A stretch of DNA of 33,625 nt, from the NCBI GenBank assembly GCA_022787085.1, contig JALFVE010000045.1:1-33625 (forward strand), given 5' to 3'. The translations under genes were made by a program, and so were the position numbers. Source of the stretch: Oscillospiraceae bacterium (GTDB lineage Bacteria; Bacillota; Clostridia; Oscillospirales; Ruminococcaceae). Positions 8,688 through 17,179 of the stretch are shown one piece after another (the stretch's first letter is position 1; the number at the start of each line of letters is the position of its first letter). The notes under the pieces were generated by a model, which saw only the letters and a program-made list of their open reading frames with translations, was not told the DNA's origin and did not search any database.

Positions 8688-9307
8688 TAAAGCTCTGCGG
8701 AATAAGACGGCAGGAGGATGTTCTGATAGTAAATGACTATCTTCCAGACTTCATCGGAATGATACTCACCGAGGGCTTTCGCAGGACGGTGGATATGAAT
8801 ACTGCCGAAAAGCTGTCGAAAAAGCTCGACAGACGGATAAAAAAGGTGGGTGTATTCGTAAATGAACCTGCGGATAATGTCAAAGCGGCTGTCGAAAGGC
8901 TTTGTCTTGACGTTATCCAGCTCCACGGAGACGAGGACAGGGAATATATCCGCTCCCTTGAAGGCTTATGCGAAATATGGAAAGCGGTCAGGGTCCGTTC
9001 CTCGGAGGATATATACCGTGCAGAGGAACTTGGCTGTGACAGGCTGCTGCTGGACAGCTTTGTAAAAAATGCCGTTGGCGGCACAGGAGTAGCGGCAGAC
9101 CGAAGCATTATAAAAAACACGGACATCACACTCCCCTATTTCCTTGCAGGAGGGATAGGCGAGGATAATATAGCGGAGGCTCTTGAAATATCCCCGGACA
9201 TTGACCTGTCAGGCTCTGTTGAAACGGACGGTGTAAAGGACAGGGAAAAGATCCGCAGGATCATGGAGCTTTACAGAAAGCTTACACAGAAAGGATTACA
9301 GATATGA
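8684..9307 (+). CDS. trpF: Phosphoribosylanthranilate isomerase
   Basis: A 207-residue TIM barrel that performs the Amadori rearrangement of phosphoribosylanthranilate to CdRP. It opens with MIKLCGI, where C5 is the expected general base, and carries [13 protein letters not shown], a catalytic Asp in LLLDSF, and the phosphate site [10 protein letters not shown] and DLSGSVE. FVNEPAD matches the usual VGVFVN block. The start at 8684 overlaps the trpC stop by four bases; the frame is open further 5' but TrpF proteins begin exactly at this M-x-K-x-CG. Its own stop overlaps trpB by four bases (9304-9307). The central part is more divergent than in the neighbouring trp enzymes, which is usual for TrpF. 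Confidence 0.95.
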   Translation: MIKLCGIRRQEDVLIVNDYLPDFIGMILTEGFRRTVDMNTAEKLSKKLDRRIKKVGVFVNEPADNVKAAVERLCLDVIQLHGDEDREYIRSLEGLCEIWKAVRVRSSEDIYRAEELGCDRLLLDSFVKNAVGGTGVAADRSIIKNTDITLPYFLAGGIGEDNIAEALEISPDIDLSGSVETDGVKDREKIRRIMELYRKLTQKGLQI

Positions 9308-10494
9308 ATAAGGTTGGAAGATTCGGAGAATTCGGCGGACAGTATGTTCCCGAAACCGTAATGAATGCTGTACACGAGCTTGAAGCGGCATATGACAAAT
9401 ACAAGGACGACCCCGATTTCAAGGCAGAGCTTGCGGCGCTTTACAAGGACTATGCAAACCGCCCCTCCATGCTCTACTATGCAAAGCACATGACTGAAGA
9501 TCTTGGGGGCGCAAAGGTGTACATCAAGCGTGAGGATCTGAATCACACAGGCGCACACAAGATAAATAATGTCTTAGGACAGATACTCCTTGCAAAGCGA
9601 ATGGGCAAAAAGCGCATTATCGCCGAAACGGGAGCAGGACAGCACGGCGTTGCCACCGCAACGGTATGCGCACTCATGGGGCTTGAATGCTGCGTTTACA
9701 TGGGCGAGGAGGACACAAAAAGGCAGTCTCTGAACGTTTACCGAATGGAGCTTTTAGGCGCAAAGGTTGTTCCCGTCAGCAGCGGCACCTGCACCCTCAA
9801 GGACGCCATAAACGAGGCAATGAGAGACTGGTGTACAAATATCGAGACAACATTTTACTGCATAGGCTCGGTAATGGGTCCTCACCCTTATCCCGAAATG
9901 GTAAGGGATTTCCAGAAGATAGTGGGCGAGGAGATAAAAGCGGAGCTTATGGAGCGTGAGGGAAGGCTTCCCGACTGCGTTGTTGCCTGCGTAGGCGGCG
10001 GCTCCAATGCCATGGGCGCATTTTATGACTTTATCCCCGATACATCTGTAAGGCTGGTGGGCGCAGAGGCGGCAGGCAGAGGAATAAATACCGCAGATAC
10101 CGCCGCAACTCTTTCCTGCGGCAGCGTGGGAATATTCCACGGAATGAAGTCCATGTTCTTACAGGATAAATTCGGTCAGATAGCTCCCGTTTACTCCATT
10201 TCAGCCGGTCTTGACTACCCCGGAATAGGACCCGAGCACGCAAATTTATGGAAAACAGGCAGAGCGGAATATGTTGCCGTAACCGATGAAGAGGCAGTCT
10301 GCGCCTTTGAATATCTCTCAAAGACCGAGGGAATAATCCCCGCAATTGAATCCGCCCATGCAGTGTCCGCAGCAATGAAGATAGCTCCCACAATGGGCAA
10401 GGAGCAGATAATCGTCATAAATCTCTCGGGACGGGGGGACAAGGATGTTTACTCCGTTGCCCGCTACAGAGGTCACAACATCGAAAATTCATAA
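9304..10494 (+). CDS. trpB: Tryptophan synthase beta chain
   Basis: A 396-residue PLP enzyme that condenses indole with serine to give tryptophan, in an alpha2-beta2 complex with TrpA. The PLP lysine is K86 in [13 protein letters not shown]; the indole/serine loop is [12 protein letters not shown]; the phosphate-binding loop is GGGSNAMG; and [13 protein letters not shown] and NLSGRGDKD complete the signature. The N terminus [12 protein letters not shown] is the canonical TrpB1 start, so this is the standard complex-forming form and not TrpB2. Start and trpF stop overlap (ATGA), and trpA follows after 17 bases. No unusual residues were noticed. Confidence 0.98.
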   Translation: MNKVGRFGEFGGQYVPETVMNAVHELEAAYDKYKDDPDFKAELAALYKDYANRPSMLYYAKHMTEDLGGAKVYIKREDLNHTGAHKINNVLGQILLAKRMGKKRIIAETGAGQHGVATATVCALMGLECCVYMGEEDTKRQSLNVYRMELLGAKVVPVSSGTCTLKDAINEAMRDWCTNIETTFYCIGSVMGPHPYPEMVRDFQKIVGEEIKAELMEREGRLPDCVVACVGGGSNAMGAFYDFIPDTSVRLVGAEAAGRGINTADTAATLSCGSVGIFHGMKSMFLQDKFGQIAPVYSISAGLDYPGIGPEHANLWKTGRAEYVAVTDEEAVCAFEYLSKTEGIIPAIESAHAVSAAMKIAPTMGKEQIIVINLSGRGDKDVYSVARYRGHNIENS

Positions 10495-10511
10495 GAAAGG
10501 CTGGTCTAACC

Positions 10512-11294
10512 ATGAACCGTATAGATAAATGCTTTGAGGAGCTTAAAGCACAGGGCAGAAAGGCGCTTATCACCTTTGTCACCGCAGGCGACCCCGATAT
10601 GAGCACCACTGTAAATACCGCCCTTGAGATGTTTGAAAAGGGTGCGGATATAATCGAGCTGGGAGTGCCCTTTTCCGACCCCATTGCCGAGGGCGTTACC
10701 ATTCAGAAGTCCTCCCTGCGCTCCCTGAACGGCGGCACCACACTTGATAAGATATTCGGGGCTGTGGACGAGATTCGCTTAAAAACCGACAAGCCCCTTA
10801 TCCTTATGATGTATCTGAACACGATCTTTGTTTACGGAGTGGAGAAATTTTTCTCACTTTGCAAGGAAAAGGGCGTTGACGGCGTAATTGTTCCCGATAT
10901 GCCCTATGAGGAGAGGGAGGAGATACTTCCCGCAGCAAAAAAATACGGCGTGCATAATATAAATCTCGTCTCCCCCGCCTCCCATGACAGAATAAAGCGC
11001 ATCGCCGCCGATTCCGAGGGCTTTTTGTACTGCGTTTCCTCAAACGGCGTTACCGGCGTGCGCTCCGAGTTCAAGACGGATTTTGATGAATTTTTCGGAA
11101 TCATCAAGGAAAATGCCAAATGCCCCTGCTGTGTGGGCTTCGGCATATCAAGCCCCGAGCAGGCAAAAAAAATGTCCGCCTACTGCGACGGAGTTATTGT
11201 GGGAAGCGCAATTGTCCGCATAATGGAAGCAAACGGAACGGATTCCCCCAAGGCTGTAGGTGAATTTGTCAAGAGCCTGAAGGACGCTTTGTGA
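10512..11294 (+). CDS. trpA: Tryptophan synthase alpha chain
   Basis: A 260-residue TIM barrel that cleaves indole-3-glycerol phosphate to indole, which is channelled to TrpB. Visible blocks are FVTAGDPD, IIELGVPFSDP with catalytic E49, LMMYLN, GVIVPDMPYEE, LVSPAS, GFLYCVSSNGVTG, and the phosphate sites VGFGIS and GVIVGSAIV. The numbering aligns without gaps to the Escherichia coli protein through residue 60, where the second catalytic residue Asp60 is replaced here by Glu (IAEGVT instead of LADGPT). The rest of the active site looks intact and the gene is in a complete operon, so I expect it to be functional. It follows trpB by 17 bases with AGAAAGGCTGG as ribosome site and is closed by a terminator. 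Confidence 0.96.
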   Translation: MNRIDKCFEELKAQGRKALITFVTAGDPDMSTTVNTALEMFEKGADIIELGVPFSDPIAEGVTIQKSSLRSLNGGTTLDKIFGAVDEIRLKTDKPLILMMYLNTIFVYGVEKFFSLCKEKGVDGVIVPDMPYEEREEILPAAKKYGVHNINLVSPASHDRIKRIAADSEGFLYCVSSNGVTGVRSEFKTDFDEFFGIIKENAKCPCCVGFGISSPEQAKKMSAYCDGVIVGSAIVRIMEANGTDSPKAVGEFVKSLKDAL

Positions 11295-11302
11295 TACAAA
11301 CA

Positions 11303-11340
11303 GCGGGCTGTTCAAACAGAACAGCCCGCTTGATTTTATA
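11303..11340. terminator. Terminator between the convergent trpA and PHP phosphatase genes
   Basis: GCGGGCTGTTC (11303-11313) pairs perfectly with GAACAGCCCGC (11319-11329), loop AAACA. On the + strand it is followed by TTGATTTTAT; on the - strand by TGTTTGTAT. It probably serves both directions. Confidence 0.88.
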
Positions 11341-11342
11341 AG

Positions 11343-12137
11343 TTACAGCTTCAAAAGCTCAGCCTTTCTCTCCCGATAAACCGCATAATACTTAAATCCG
11401 CAGTCTAAGAGCATCTCCCCCGCCGAAGCAAAGGCAATGCCCACCGATTCGGGAGAATGAGCGTCCGAGCCGAGAGTGATAAGCTCGCCCCCAAGCTCCT
11501 TGTAACGCCGAAAGATCTCCCTGCATGGATTCGGCTCGGTCATTCCTCTTGCAAGAGCGCCTGTGTTGCACTCAAGAGCCTTGCCCTTTTCAATAAGCAC
11601 TTTCAGAATGGGGTCAATATAATCTGCAAATTCCCCGTAGGAATAGCTGAGCCCATGCTTCTGCCCGTATCGGACAATGTAATCCAGATGCCCGAGGCTG
11701 TCAAAGCAGCTTATTTTTTTTATCCTGTTATGCGTTACTTCAAAAAAGCGCTCATATGCATTATCCCTGTGAGTGTCGAAATACTCGTCATAATAGGGGT
11801 CAAGCCCGTCAACAAAATGCACCGAGCCGATGATATAATCAAAGGGATATTTTTCCGAAAGCTCCTCAAGATATCCCGAAATATGGCTTTGGAGTCCCAT
11901 TTCCACGCCAATGGATATTTCTATCCTGTCCTTGTATTTCTCCCTGAGCTCTGACAGCTCCTTAAAATATACGGGAAAATCAAGGTTAAAATCAATATCC
12001 GAAACCACGTCATGATCGTCATGGTCGGTAATGCATATCCGCTTCATTCCGAGAGAAATTGCCTTTTCTATCTGCTCTGTCGGCGGAGTATCGCTGTCTC
12101 CCGAGAAGCGTGTGTGAAGATGACAGTCAGCGTACAT
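11343..12137 (-). CDS. PHP-family phosphatase, histidinol-phosphatase-like
   Basis: A 264-residue PHP-domain protein of the HisJ/HisK histidinol-phosphatase type. The metal-binding motifs are DCHLHTRFSGDS at the N terminus, ITDHDDHD, SIGVEMG, IGSVHF, LGHLDYIVRY and, near the C terminus, TLGSDAHSPE. Family members hydrolyse histidinol phosphate or other phosphate monoesters in the cytoplasm; with no other his gene here, the substrate cannot be decided. The ATG overlaps the DHHW gene stop by one base inside an ATGA arrangement (12135-12139), so it is the last gene of the MBOAT operon and probably translationally coupled. Its gene context suggests either a free-standing his gene or a role in the envelope operon. 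Confidence 0.8.
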   Translation of the reverse strand: MYADCHLHTRFSGDSDTPPTEQIEKAISLGMKRICITDHDDHDVVSDIDFNLDFPVYFKELSELREKYKDRIEISIGVEMGLQSHISGYLEELSEKYPFDYIIGSVHFVDGLDPYYDEYFDTHRDNAYERFFEVTHNRIKKISCFDSLGHLDYIVRYGQKHGLSYSYGEFADYIDPILKVLIEKGKALECNTGALARGMTEPNPCREIFRRYKELGGELITLGSDAHSPESVGIAFASAGEMLLDCGFKYYAVYRERKAELLKL

Positions 12138-13858
12138 CAGCCGCTCCCTCCGTTTCCGCCCTCATTGTCCGAATTTATGGGAACAGGTTCAGTCTCGGTG
12201 ACGGAGGTATCCTCGGCAACAGCAGTTTCCGAGGGAACATTGTCGGAAGCCGCTTCGGGAGCAGCTGTCACAGTAGCAGTTGTCTCGGATGTGGCATAAT
12301 AGGGCTGAACAGCGGCAATTTTTTCGTCATCGAGAGTGCCGTAGGGATTTGTAAATAGCTTCTCGATTCCGTCAATAAGAGAGCTTGTGTTTGCGGCAAA
12401 GGCATTGTTAATAAAGATAACGTCGGTGATACCCTTCTCCTTCATGTAATCAACAGCGTTTCTGCCGAAGTAGCGGATGTCGATAACATATATCTCGTCA
12501 AAGCTGTCCACCAGATAGGGAACGAAGGCATTTCCGTAGGATTCCTTGAAAACGCAGACCTTTCTGCCTGTGTTGTTCTCGGTGACGATCTGAGTGTGAA
12601 CAGCGTCCGAGCCGATAAACACGCCGTATGCATAGCCAGGGCTTACGTTGTCATAGAAAAGGGTTCCCTGACCCTTGGGCTTTAAGGTGTCGTAATCATA
12701 GTAATAGGTCTTGTATTCAGACTTTGGCTTGTAGTAGGTGAAAAGCTCGGGGCTGTTTTTCAGAATGGGGTCGTTGGTGTAGCCGTAGAGAGAGCCAACA
12801 TAGCCGTCTATCTCCCGAACCTCATAATCCGTGTCAATATCCTTGGGGGTCTCGCCCATTGCCTTGACCAGAGCGGCATATGCATAATATGCTCCTCTGT
12901 GGGACCAGTGATGGTCGGTCCTCAGATAGATATATTCATCGGTGTGAGCGGCAATTTCCGAATATGCGTCCACGGGGATAATATCTGCGGTGTAGCTGCT
13001 GTAAATATGGTCGATAGCGTCCTTCTCCGAGGAGCTGTACTTCTGAAATTTTTTGGGAAGATAGAACTCAACCGAGGTGGGAACAACGATATTATAAATA
13101 TTTACGTCGGGACCCATTGCCTCTTTATAACGGCTCAGAAGCTCCGCATAGCGGGTTCCCATCTTCTTGTTTCCGCCGAAGAGCATTACTCCCGCATTTT
13201 CGCCGTACATTTTTACTCCGTCAACAACAATGCCGTTGTTGGCAAAATCCGCAATGTTCTCCACTTCCGCCTCATCCTCTGTCTCCGTTTCGGAAACGGC
13301 TGTCTCGGGTGCGGAGGTATCGGAAACGGCAGAGGTCACATCACCTTCGGAAGCAGTCTCAGCGGGTGCTGTTTCAGAAATGGCAGGCTCTGCTTCAGAA
13401 ACGGCAGGCTTTGTTTCCTCGCCTATAAGGTTGCCCTCGTCATCGGCAACAACGTTAACATTCCCGTAAAATTTGGGAGTGCTGATTCCCTTTAAATTGT
13501 TGTATTCGGCGCAAAGCTCCACGATATCCTCCCTAAACGGAACTGTATCGGAAAAATATTCTGTGAATTTATCCGCAAAGCTGCCGTCAAAATAGCTCTG
13601 TAGGGTCAGCTCGGGCTTTTTAGCCAGCTCACGCTTCTCCGACTCGGAAAAATCGGGTCTCTTGAGAAACACAAGGCAAAGCCCCGTAAAAAACAGCACC
13701 GCCAGAAAAATAATAATGCTCACTCTTTCAAAAATCGCATGGCGAGCCTTGTAGACCTTTTCCGCCTCGGTCATCCGCTTTTTTCTTGAAACGGGCTGGG
13801 GCTTGAAGTTTCTTTTGCCCCTCACAACGGGCTTTTTGTTTTCTTTGGATTCTTTCAT
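12137..13858 (-). CDS. DHHW-family protein, partner of the MBOAT acyltransferase
   Basis: A 573-residue membrane-anchored protein. A basic N terminus (RKKR near 25-28) precedes one transmembrane helix at about 44-65 (IIIFLAVLFFTGLCLVF), so the rest is probably extracytoplasmic. The motif RTDHHWSHRGAYYAY places DHHW at 315-318; this is the signature of the DHHW family, related to AlgJ/AlgX SGNH-like O-acetyltransferases that work with an MBOAT protein. IFINNAF and FIGSDAVH lie downstream. Residues about 147-200 and 525-573 are low-complexity stretches rich in Ser, Glu, Thr and Ala, the first coded by degenerate 21-base repeats. The ATG overlaps the stop of the upstream hydrolase (ATGA, 13855-13858). 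The likely role is transfer of acyl groups to a surface polymer; the acceptor is unknown. Confidence 0.8.
   Translation of the reverse strand: MKESKENKKPVVRGKRNFKPQPVSRKKRMTEAEKVYKARHAIFERVSIIIFLAVLFFTGLCLVFLKRPDFSESEKRELAKKPELTLQSYFDGSFADKFTEYFSDTVPFREDIVELCAEYNNLKGISTPKFYGNVNVVADDEGNLIGEETKPAVSEAEPAISETAPAETASEGDVTSAVSDTSAPETAVSETETEDEAEVENIADFANNGIVVDGVKMYGENAGVMLFGGNKKMGTRYAELLSRYKEAMGPDVNIYNIVVPTSVEFYLPKKFQKYSSSEKDAIDHIYSSYTADIIPVDAYSEIAAHTDEYIYLRTDHHWSHRGAYYAYAALVKAMGETPKDIDTDYEVREIDGYVGSLYGYTNDPILKNSPELFTYYKPKSEYKTYYYDYDTLKPKGQGTLFYDNVSPGYAYGVFIGSDAVHTQIVTENNTGRKVCVFKESYGNAFVPYLVDSFDEIYVIDIRYFGRNAVDYMKEKGITDVIFINNAFAANTSSLIDGIEKLFTNPYGTLDDEKIAAVQPYYATSETTATVTAAPEAASDNVPSETAVAEDTSVTETEPVPINSDNEGGNGGSG
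13261..13420 (-). repeat. Degenerate 21-base repeats coding Ser-Glu-Thr-rich segment
   Basis: TTCAGAAAtGGCAGGCT at 13373-13389 recurs as TTCAGAAAcGGCAGGCT at 13394-13410, a 21-base (seven-codon) period coding PAVSEAE then PAISETA on the minus strand. Weaker copies around TCGGAAACGGC occur at about 13293-13332. This is an in-frame coding repeat that could vary in copy number. Confidence 0.7.
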
Positions 13859-14400
13859 GTATTACAGCCTTTCCTATCCATAATGCGGAGCGTATCAGCC
13901 ATAGAGAGACATTCGGCATATCTGCCGTTCCAGATGAACTCGTTATAATATTTATAGCTTTGCTCTGCTGATAAAAAATCATTATCGAAGGTAGAATTTG
14001 CATATTCGGGAACGATTATTCTAAAGCCATGTTCAAAGCCGCATTTTACCGCTGCGTCAATGCAGTAATCCGTCTGAAGACCTGCGATTATCAGCGTGCT
14101 TTCGTCACCTGCTTTCAGATATTCAAGCAGACCCGTATCTCTGAAAGGGCTGTTAACGGTCTTGTCAAATATCTTCTCACCGCAGGCGGGCTTGAAGCCG
14201 TCATATATCTCAAAGCCCTCATTGCCCTTTGACAGAGGTTCTCCGGGTCCGTCGTCGTGCCTTATATAAATGACCTCAACACCGCATTTTCGGGCAGCTT
14301 CGATCAGCCGCCTGACATTATCCGCAAAATCCTCAAAGCGGTATAATGCCTCGTTTACAATTGCTTTCTGAGCGTCAACTATAAGCAGGACCAACGCCAT
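13855..14400 (-). CDS. Isochorismatase-like cysteine hydrolase
   Basis: A 181-residue alpha/beta hydrolase of the isochorismatase-like (cysteine hydrolase) family. The catalytic triad can be read as D9 in LIVDAQ, K80 in FDKTVNSPF and C113 in LQTDYCIDAA, so it should be an amidase-type enzyme such as a nicotinamidase-like or carbamoyl hydrolase rather than a true isochorismatase, which lacks the Cys. The substrate cannot be named from sequence. It is soluble, with no signal peptide. It sits 26 bases after the MBOAT gene and its stop overlaps the DHHW start by four bases. The ribosome site AAAGG is only a few bases from the ATG, but the start fits the family, which places the Asp about nine residues in. 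Confidence 0.82.
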   Translation of the reverse strand: MALVLLIVDAQKAIVNEALYRFEDFADNVRRLIEAARKCGVEVIYIRHDDGPGEPLSKGNEGFEIYDGFKPACGEKIFDKTVNSPFRDTGLLEYLKAGDESTLIIAGLQTDYCIDAAVKCGFEHGFRIIVPEYANSTFDNDFLSAEQSYKYYNEFIWNGRYAECLSMADTLRIMDRKGCNT

Positions 14401-14426
14401 CTTCCTTTCAAATCAAAGGTTTTCCA

Positions 14427-15842
14427 TCAGAATCTGAAATACAGGAACGGATTATAGGTATCGCCCACAAGGGAGATGACCGACAGGAACATAATAAGTC
14501 CCAGAACAGCTAATTTTATAAGGCTCACAAGTATAAATTTGCCTTTTGACTGCATAGCAAGCCGCTCACCCATCTTTGAAACAACGCTGTAAACGGGCAT
14601 ACAAAGGATGATCGCAGCTATTATGAGCCACAGGCTGCCCCCCAGCTTTGAAACGGTAAGGATATCCGTAAGAGCAAGACCGCCCGCTCCGAACATGGCG
14701 CCTATGCAGGAGGAAAGCTGTGCGGTATCGGTGAAATAGAATATCGCCCAGCCGAATATCACAGCGATAAGCAGATAGATATGTCCGAATATTTTCGGCA
14801 GCTTTTCAAGGACTTTAAGCAGGAAGGTTTTCTCGATAACAAGGAGAACTCCGAAATAAAGTCCCCAGATGATGAAATTAAGGCTTGCGCCGTGCCAGAG
14901 ACCCGTGCAGAACCACACGATGGCGATATTTAAAAGCTGGTGCTTTCTGTTGCCGCCCAGCGGGATATAAACGTAATCTCTGAAAAATGTTCCCAGAGAA
15001 ATGTGCCATCTGCGCCAGAACTCGGTGACGGAGGAGGACACATAAGGATGCTCGAAATTCTCGGGGAAATGAAAGCCGCACATCATGCCCATGCCTATTG
15101 CCATATCCGAATAGCCCGAAAAATCGTAGTAGATCTGCAGTGAATACATAATAACGCCCGCCCATGCCGCCAGAACGGAGGAGGGTGCCTTGTCAAAGGT
15201 GAGAAGCTCCGAGGCAAGCAGACCCATGGAATTTGCAATGAGGACCTTTTTGCCCAGACCGAAAATAAGGCGGTTTATTCCCTGATGAAATTCGCTTATC
15301 TTGACATCTCTGTTCTCGATCTCCCGAGCCACAGAGCTGTATCTGACGATAGGACCCGCCACAAGCTGGAAAAACATGGAAAGATACAGCAGATAACCGA
15401 AATAATTCTTCTGAGCCTTAGCCTTTCCCCGATAAACGTCCACCACATAGGTTATGGACTGGAAGGTGTAGAAGGAAATACCGATGGGCAGATGAAATTC
15501 GGGAACGGGCAGGGAAAGCCCCGCTATGCTGTTTATCCCCGAAACGATCATTCCGCTGTATTTGAATACCCCAAGAATGGAGAGATTCACAACGCAGGAA
15601 ACGATAACCCCCAGAACGGCGCATTTCTGTCCCTGATGCTTGTCGATATATCTTCCGTTGAAATAGTCGAAAACCGAGCTGAAAATCAGCAGGCATACCC
15701 AGACAGGCTCTCCCCATGCATAGAAAAACAGTGAGAAGATTATAAGAACAATATTTTTAAGCTTTGTCTTTGACGCTGCAAAATAGCACAGCAGAAAAAG
15801 CGGAAGAAATATGAACAGAAAAAATATATCCGAAAATACCAA
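14427..15842 (-). CDS. MBOAT-family membrane O-acyltransferase (AlgI/DltB-like)
   Basis: A 471-residue polytopic membrane protein with roughly ten transmembrane segments. The AlgI-type core is visible as GISFYTFQSITYVVDVYRG, YYDFSGYSDMAIGMG, EFWRRWHISLGTFFRDYVYIPLGG and TGLWHGASLNFIIWG, with the conserved catalytic His in LWHGAS. Such proteins pass acyl groups, usually acetyl, across the membrane to an extracytoplasmic partner, here very likely the DHHW protein two genes downstream. The start is a TTG at 15840-15842: in-frame codons upstream up to a TAA contain no ATG or GTG, AAGGAA lies about 10 bases before it, and MVFSDIFFLFIFLPLFLL matches typical MBOAT N termini. It is the first gene of the operon MBOAT-hydrolase-DHHW-PHP, with a strong promoter 44 bases upstream. 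Confidence 0.93.
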   Translation of the reverse strand: MVFSDIFFLFIFLPLFLLCYFAASKTKLKNIVLIIFSLFFYAWGEPVWVCLLIFSSVFDYFNGRYIDKHQGQKCAVLGVIVSCVVNLSILGVFKYSGMIVSGINSIAGLSLPVPEFHLPIGISFYTFQSITYVVDVYRGKAKAQKNYFGYLLYLSMFFQLVAGPIVRYSSVAREIENRDVKISEFHQGINRLIFGLGKKVLIANSMGLLASELLTFDKAPSSVLAAWAGVIMYSLQIYYDFSGYSDMAIGMGMMCGFHFPENFEHPYVSSSVTEFWRRWHISLGTFFRDYVYIPLGGNRKHQLLNIAIVWFCTGLWHGASLNFIIWGLYFGVLLVIEKTFLLKVLEKLPKIFGHIYLLIAVIFGWAIFYFTDTAQLSSCIGAMFGAGGLALTDILTVSKLGGSLWLIIAAIILCMPVYSVVSKMGERLAMQSKGKFILVSLIKLAVLGLIMFLSVISLVGDTYNPFLYFRF

Positions 15843-15885
15843 AGCATTACATTCCTTTTAATAATATTCTGATCTAAGTATTCTT

Positions 15886-15914
15886 ATTATACACCTAAAA
15901 ATGCATCTTTTCAA
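15886..15914 (-). promoter_or_regulatory. Promoter of the MBOAT-DHHW operon
   Basis: Read on the minus strand, TTGAAA (15909-15914) and TATAAT (15886-15891) are 17 bases apart, 44 bases before the TTG start of the MBOAT gene. Confidence 0.8.
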
Positions 15915-16007
15915 CCGTATAATGACAAAATTAACCCCTGATATATAACATTTCGGTAACGGCGTAAAAAAAGTGCGGTCTGAGTCTGCAAAAATAGTCT
16001 ATATCAT

Positions 16008-16041
16008 ACAAAAAGCGGATATCCCCTTTGGGAATATCCGC
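16008..16041 (-). terminator. Terminator after the EpsG-like operon
   Basis: On the minus strand, GCGGATATTCCC pairs with GGGGATATCCGC (16030-16041 with 16015-16026, 11 of 12 pairs, loop AAA) and is followed by TTTTTGTATG. It lies 17 bases after the secreted-protein gene and ends the upstream operon before the MBOAT promoter. Confidence 0.88.
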
Positions 16042-16058
16042 CAATTATTAATATGAAT

Positions 16059-16706
16059 TTACATTACAATATACTTGCCGCCAACTGTCATGGAGATAAC
16101 GATATTGCCGTCATCATCAAGAATGATCTTGCCCATATCATTGACCTGCTTGTTTTCGTCGATGAAATAGAGATGCGCCTTTGTCAGATCAACGCCGCAC
16201 TGATTGTAATATTTCGGAGAGATGATAATGTCCGCAGTGCAGCCGAACTCGCCCTGCTGCTCTGTTCTGAGTATCAAAGCGCCCCGATCGGTGCTCTTTG
16301 TCATTTTGATGGCAAGGCTGATATCCTTAGCCTCTGTAACGGTCTCGCCTCTGATAACGGCAGTGTAGCGCTTTGTCTCCACCGTGAGAACGCTGCCCTC
16401 TCTATTTGCAAGAAGAGCAAGCCCGTCAGCCCTGAGACCTGCGTCCTCATATGAGGCATAGATAGGCGAATTGCTTCTGAGAGCGTTTGAAACGCTGCTT
16501 TTGTCTACTACAGATATAGGATTTTCGGGATCTTTTCCCGGAGCGGGAGTGTAAAGTGAATCGTTATTTCCCGATGGCGCAGTGGGATTTGAGGGAGGTG
16601 CGGGATATGCGGGATCGGAGGAATAATCCGCCGCTCCTGCGGACGCAGCCATAGAAGCAGCAATCAGCACTGCGGCAAACACCGACAAATATTTCTTCAT
16701 TTTCAT
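16059..16706 (-). CDS. Secreted protein of unknown function
   Basis: A 215-residue protein that I do not recognise. It opens with a clear Sec signal peptide (KMKKYLSVFAAVLIAASMAASAGA) with probable cleavage after AGA near residue 25. A Pro/Ser/Asn-rich linker follows to about residue 60 (PAYPAPPSNPTAPSGNN). The remaining 150 residues form an apparently beta-rich domain. Its end (AHLYFIDENKQ, then DDDGNIVISM, then GGKYIVM) resembles in rhythm the small beta-sandwich modules at the ends of many clostridial surface proteins; this likeness is weak. There is no sortase motif, dockerin or S-layer repeat. Its ATG overlaps the stop of the small membrane protein gene (16703-16706), so it is coupled to the EpsG-like cassette and is last before a terminator. 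Confidence 0.7.
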   Translation of the reverse strand: MKMKKYLSVFAAVLIAASMAASAGAADYSSDPAYPAPPSNPTAPSGNNDSLYTPAPGKDPENPISVVDKSSVSNALRSNSPIYASYEDAGLRADGLALLANREGSVLTVETKRYTAVIRGETVTEAKDISLAIKMTKSTDRGALILRTEQQGEFGCTADIIISPKYYNQCGVDLTKAHLYFIDENKQVNDMGKIILDDDGNIVISMTVGGKYIVM

Positions 16707-17179
16707 AATGTATCGTTCCTTTCAAAGTTACTTAGCAGCTTTTTTGTATAGAAATATCCCGCTCCGAACAGCAAAAGCCCCATGGCAGCCGTCAGCACGG
16801 AGAAAACATTTCCGTTAATGCCCGAAGCCCTTTCAAGCTCCGCAAAGGGAAGCCTTGAAATTATCCTGCAAAGCTTATCAGCCGCAATGCCCCAAGCGGA
16901 AAATTTAACTGCTCTTATTCCCATCAGCGGCTGAAGGGCTGCGGGAAGAACAAGGCATATACACATTCCCGCCGCAAACCGCCTTCTCATACGCAGTCCG
17001 CTTATAAATGCCATTACGAGCCAGCACAGCATACACAGAAGCATTGCTCCGCATCGGATCATACCCGCCGCCTCCGAAGGGAGATGATCGTCCCTGCCCA
17101 GACAGGCGGAAAGGTAGGTCACACCGAGGCAAATGGCAATATCCTCGGCTGTTCCGGAGGGATAAAAGGAAAGCCTCAT
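16703..17179 (-). CDS. Small multi-pass membrane protein of unknown function
   Basis: A 158-residue protein with about three to four predicted membrane segments: a short hydrophobic stretch near 12-26, then helices at about 44-62 (GAMLLCMLCWLVMAFISGL), 69-88 and 124-145, the last ending in YFYTKK. The middle stretch with FAELERASGINGN is probably an extracytoplasmic or cytoplasmic loop. I recognise no family. It contains several Cys in the membrane segments. Both ends overlap neighbours by four bases (17176-17179 and 16703-16706), so it is translationally coupled to the EpsG-like gene and to the secreted protein; a shared complex or pathway is a fair inference. Confidence 0.68.
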   Translation of the reverse strand: MRLSFYPSGTAEDIAICLGVTYLSACLGRDDHLPSEAAGMIRCGAMLLCMLCWLVMAFISGLRMRRRFAAGMCICLVLPAALQPLMGIRAVKFSAWGIAADKLCRIISRLPFAELERASGINGNVFSVLTAAMGLLLFGAGYFYTKKLLSNFERNDTL

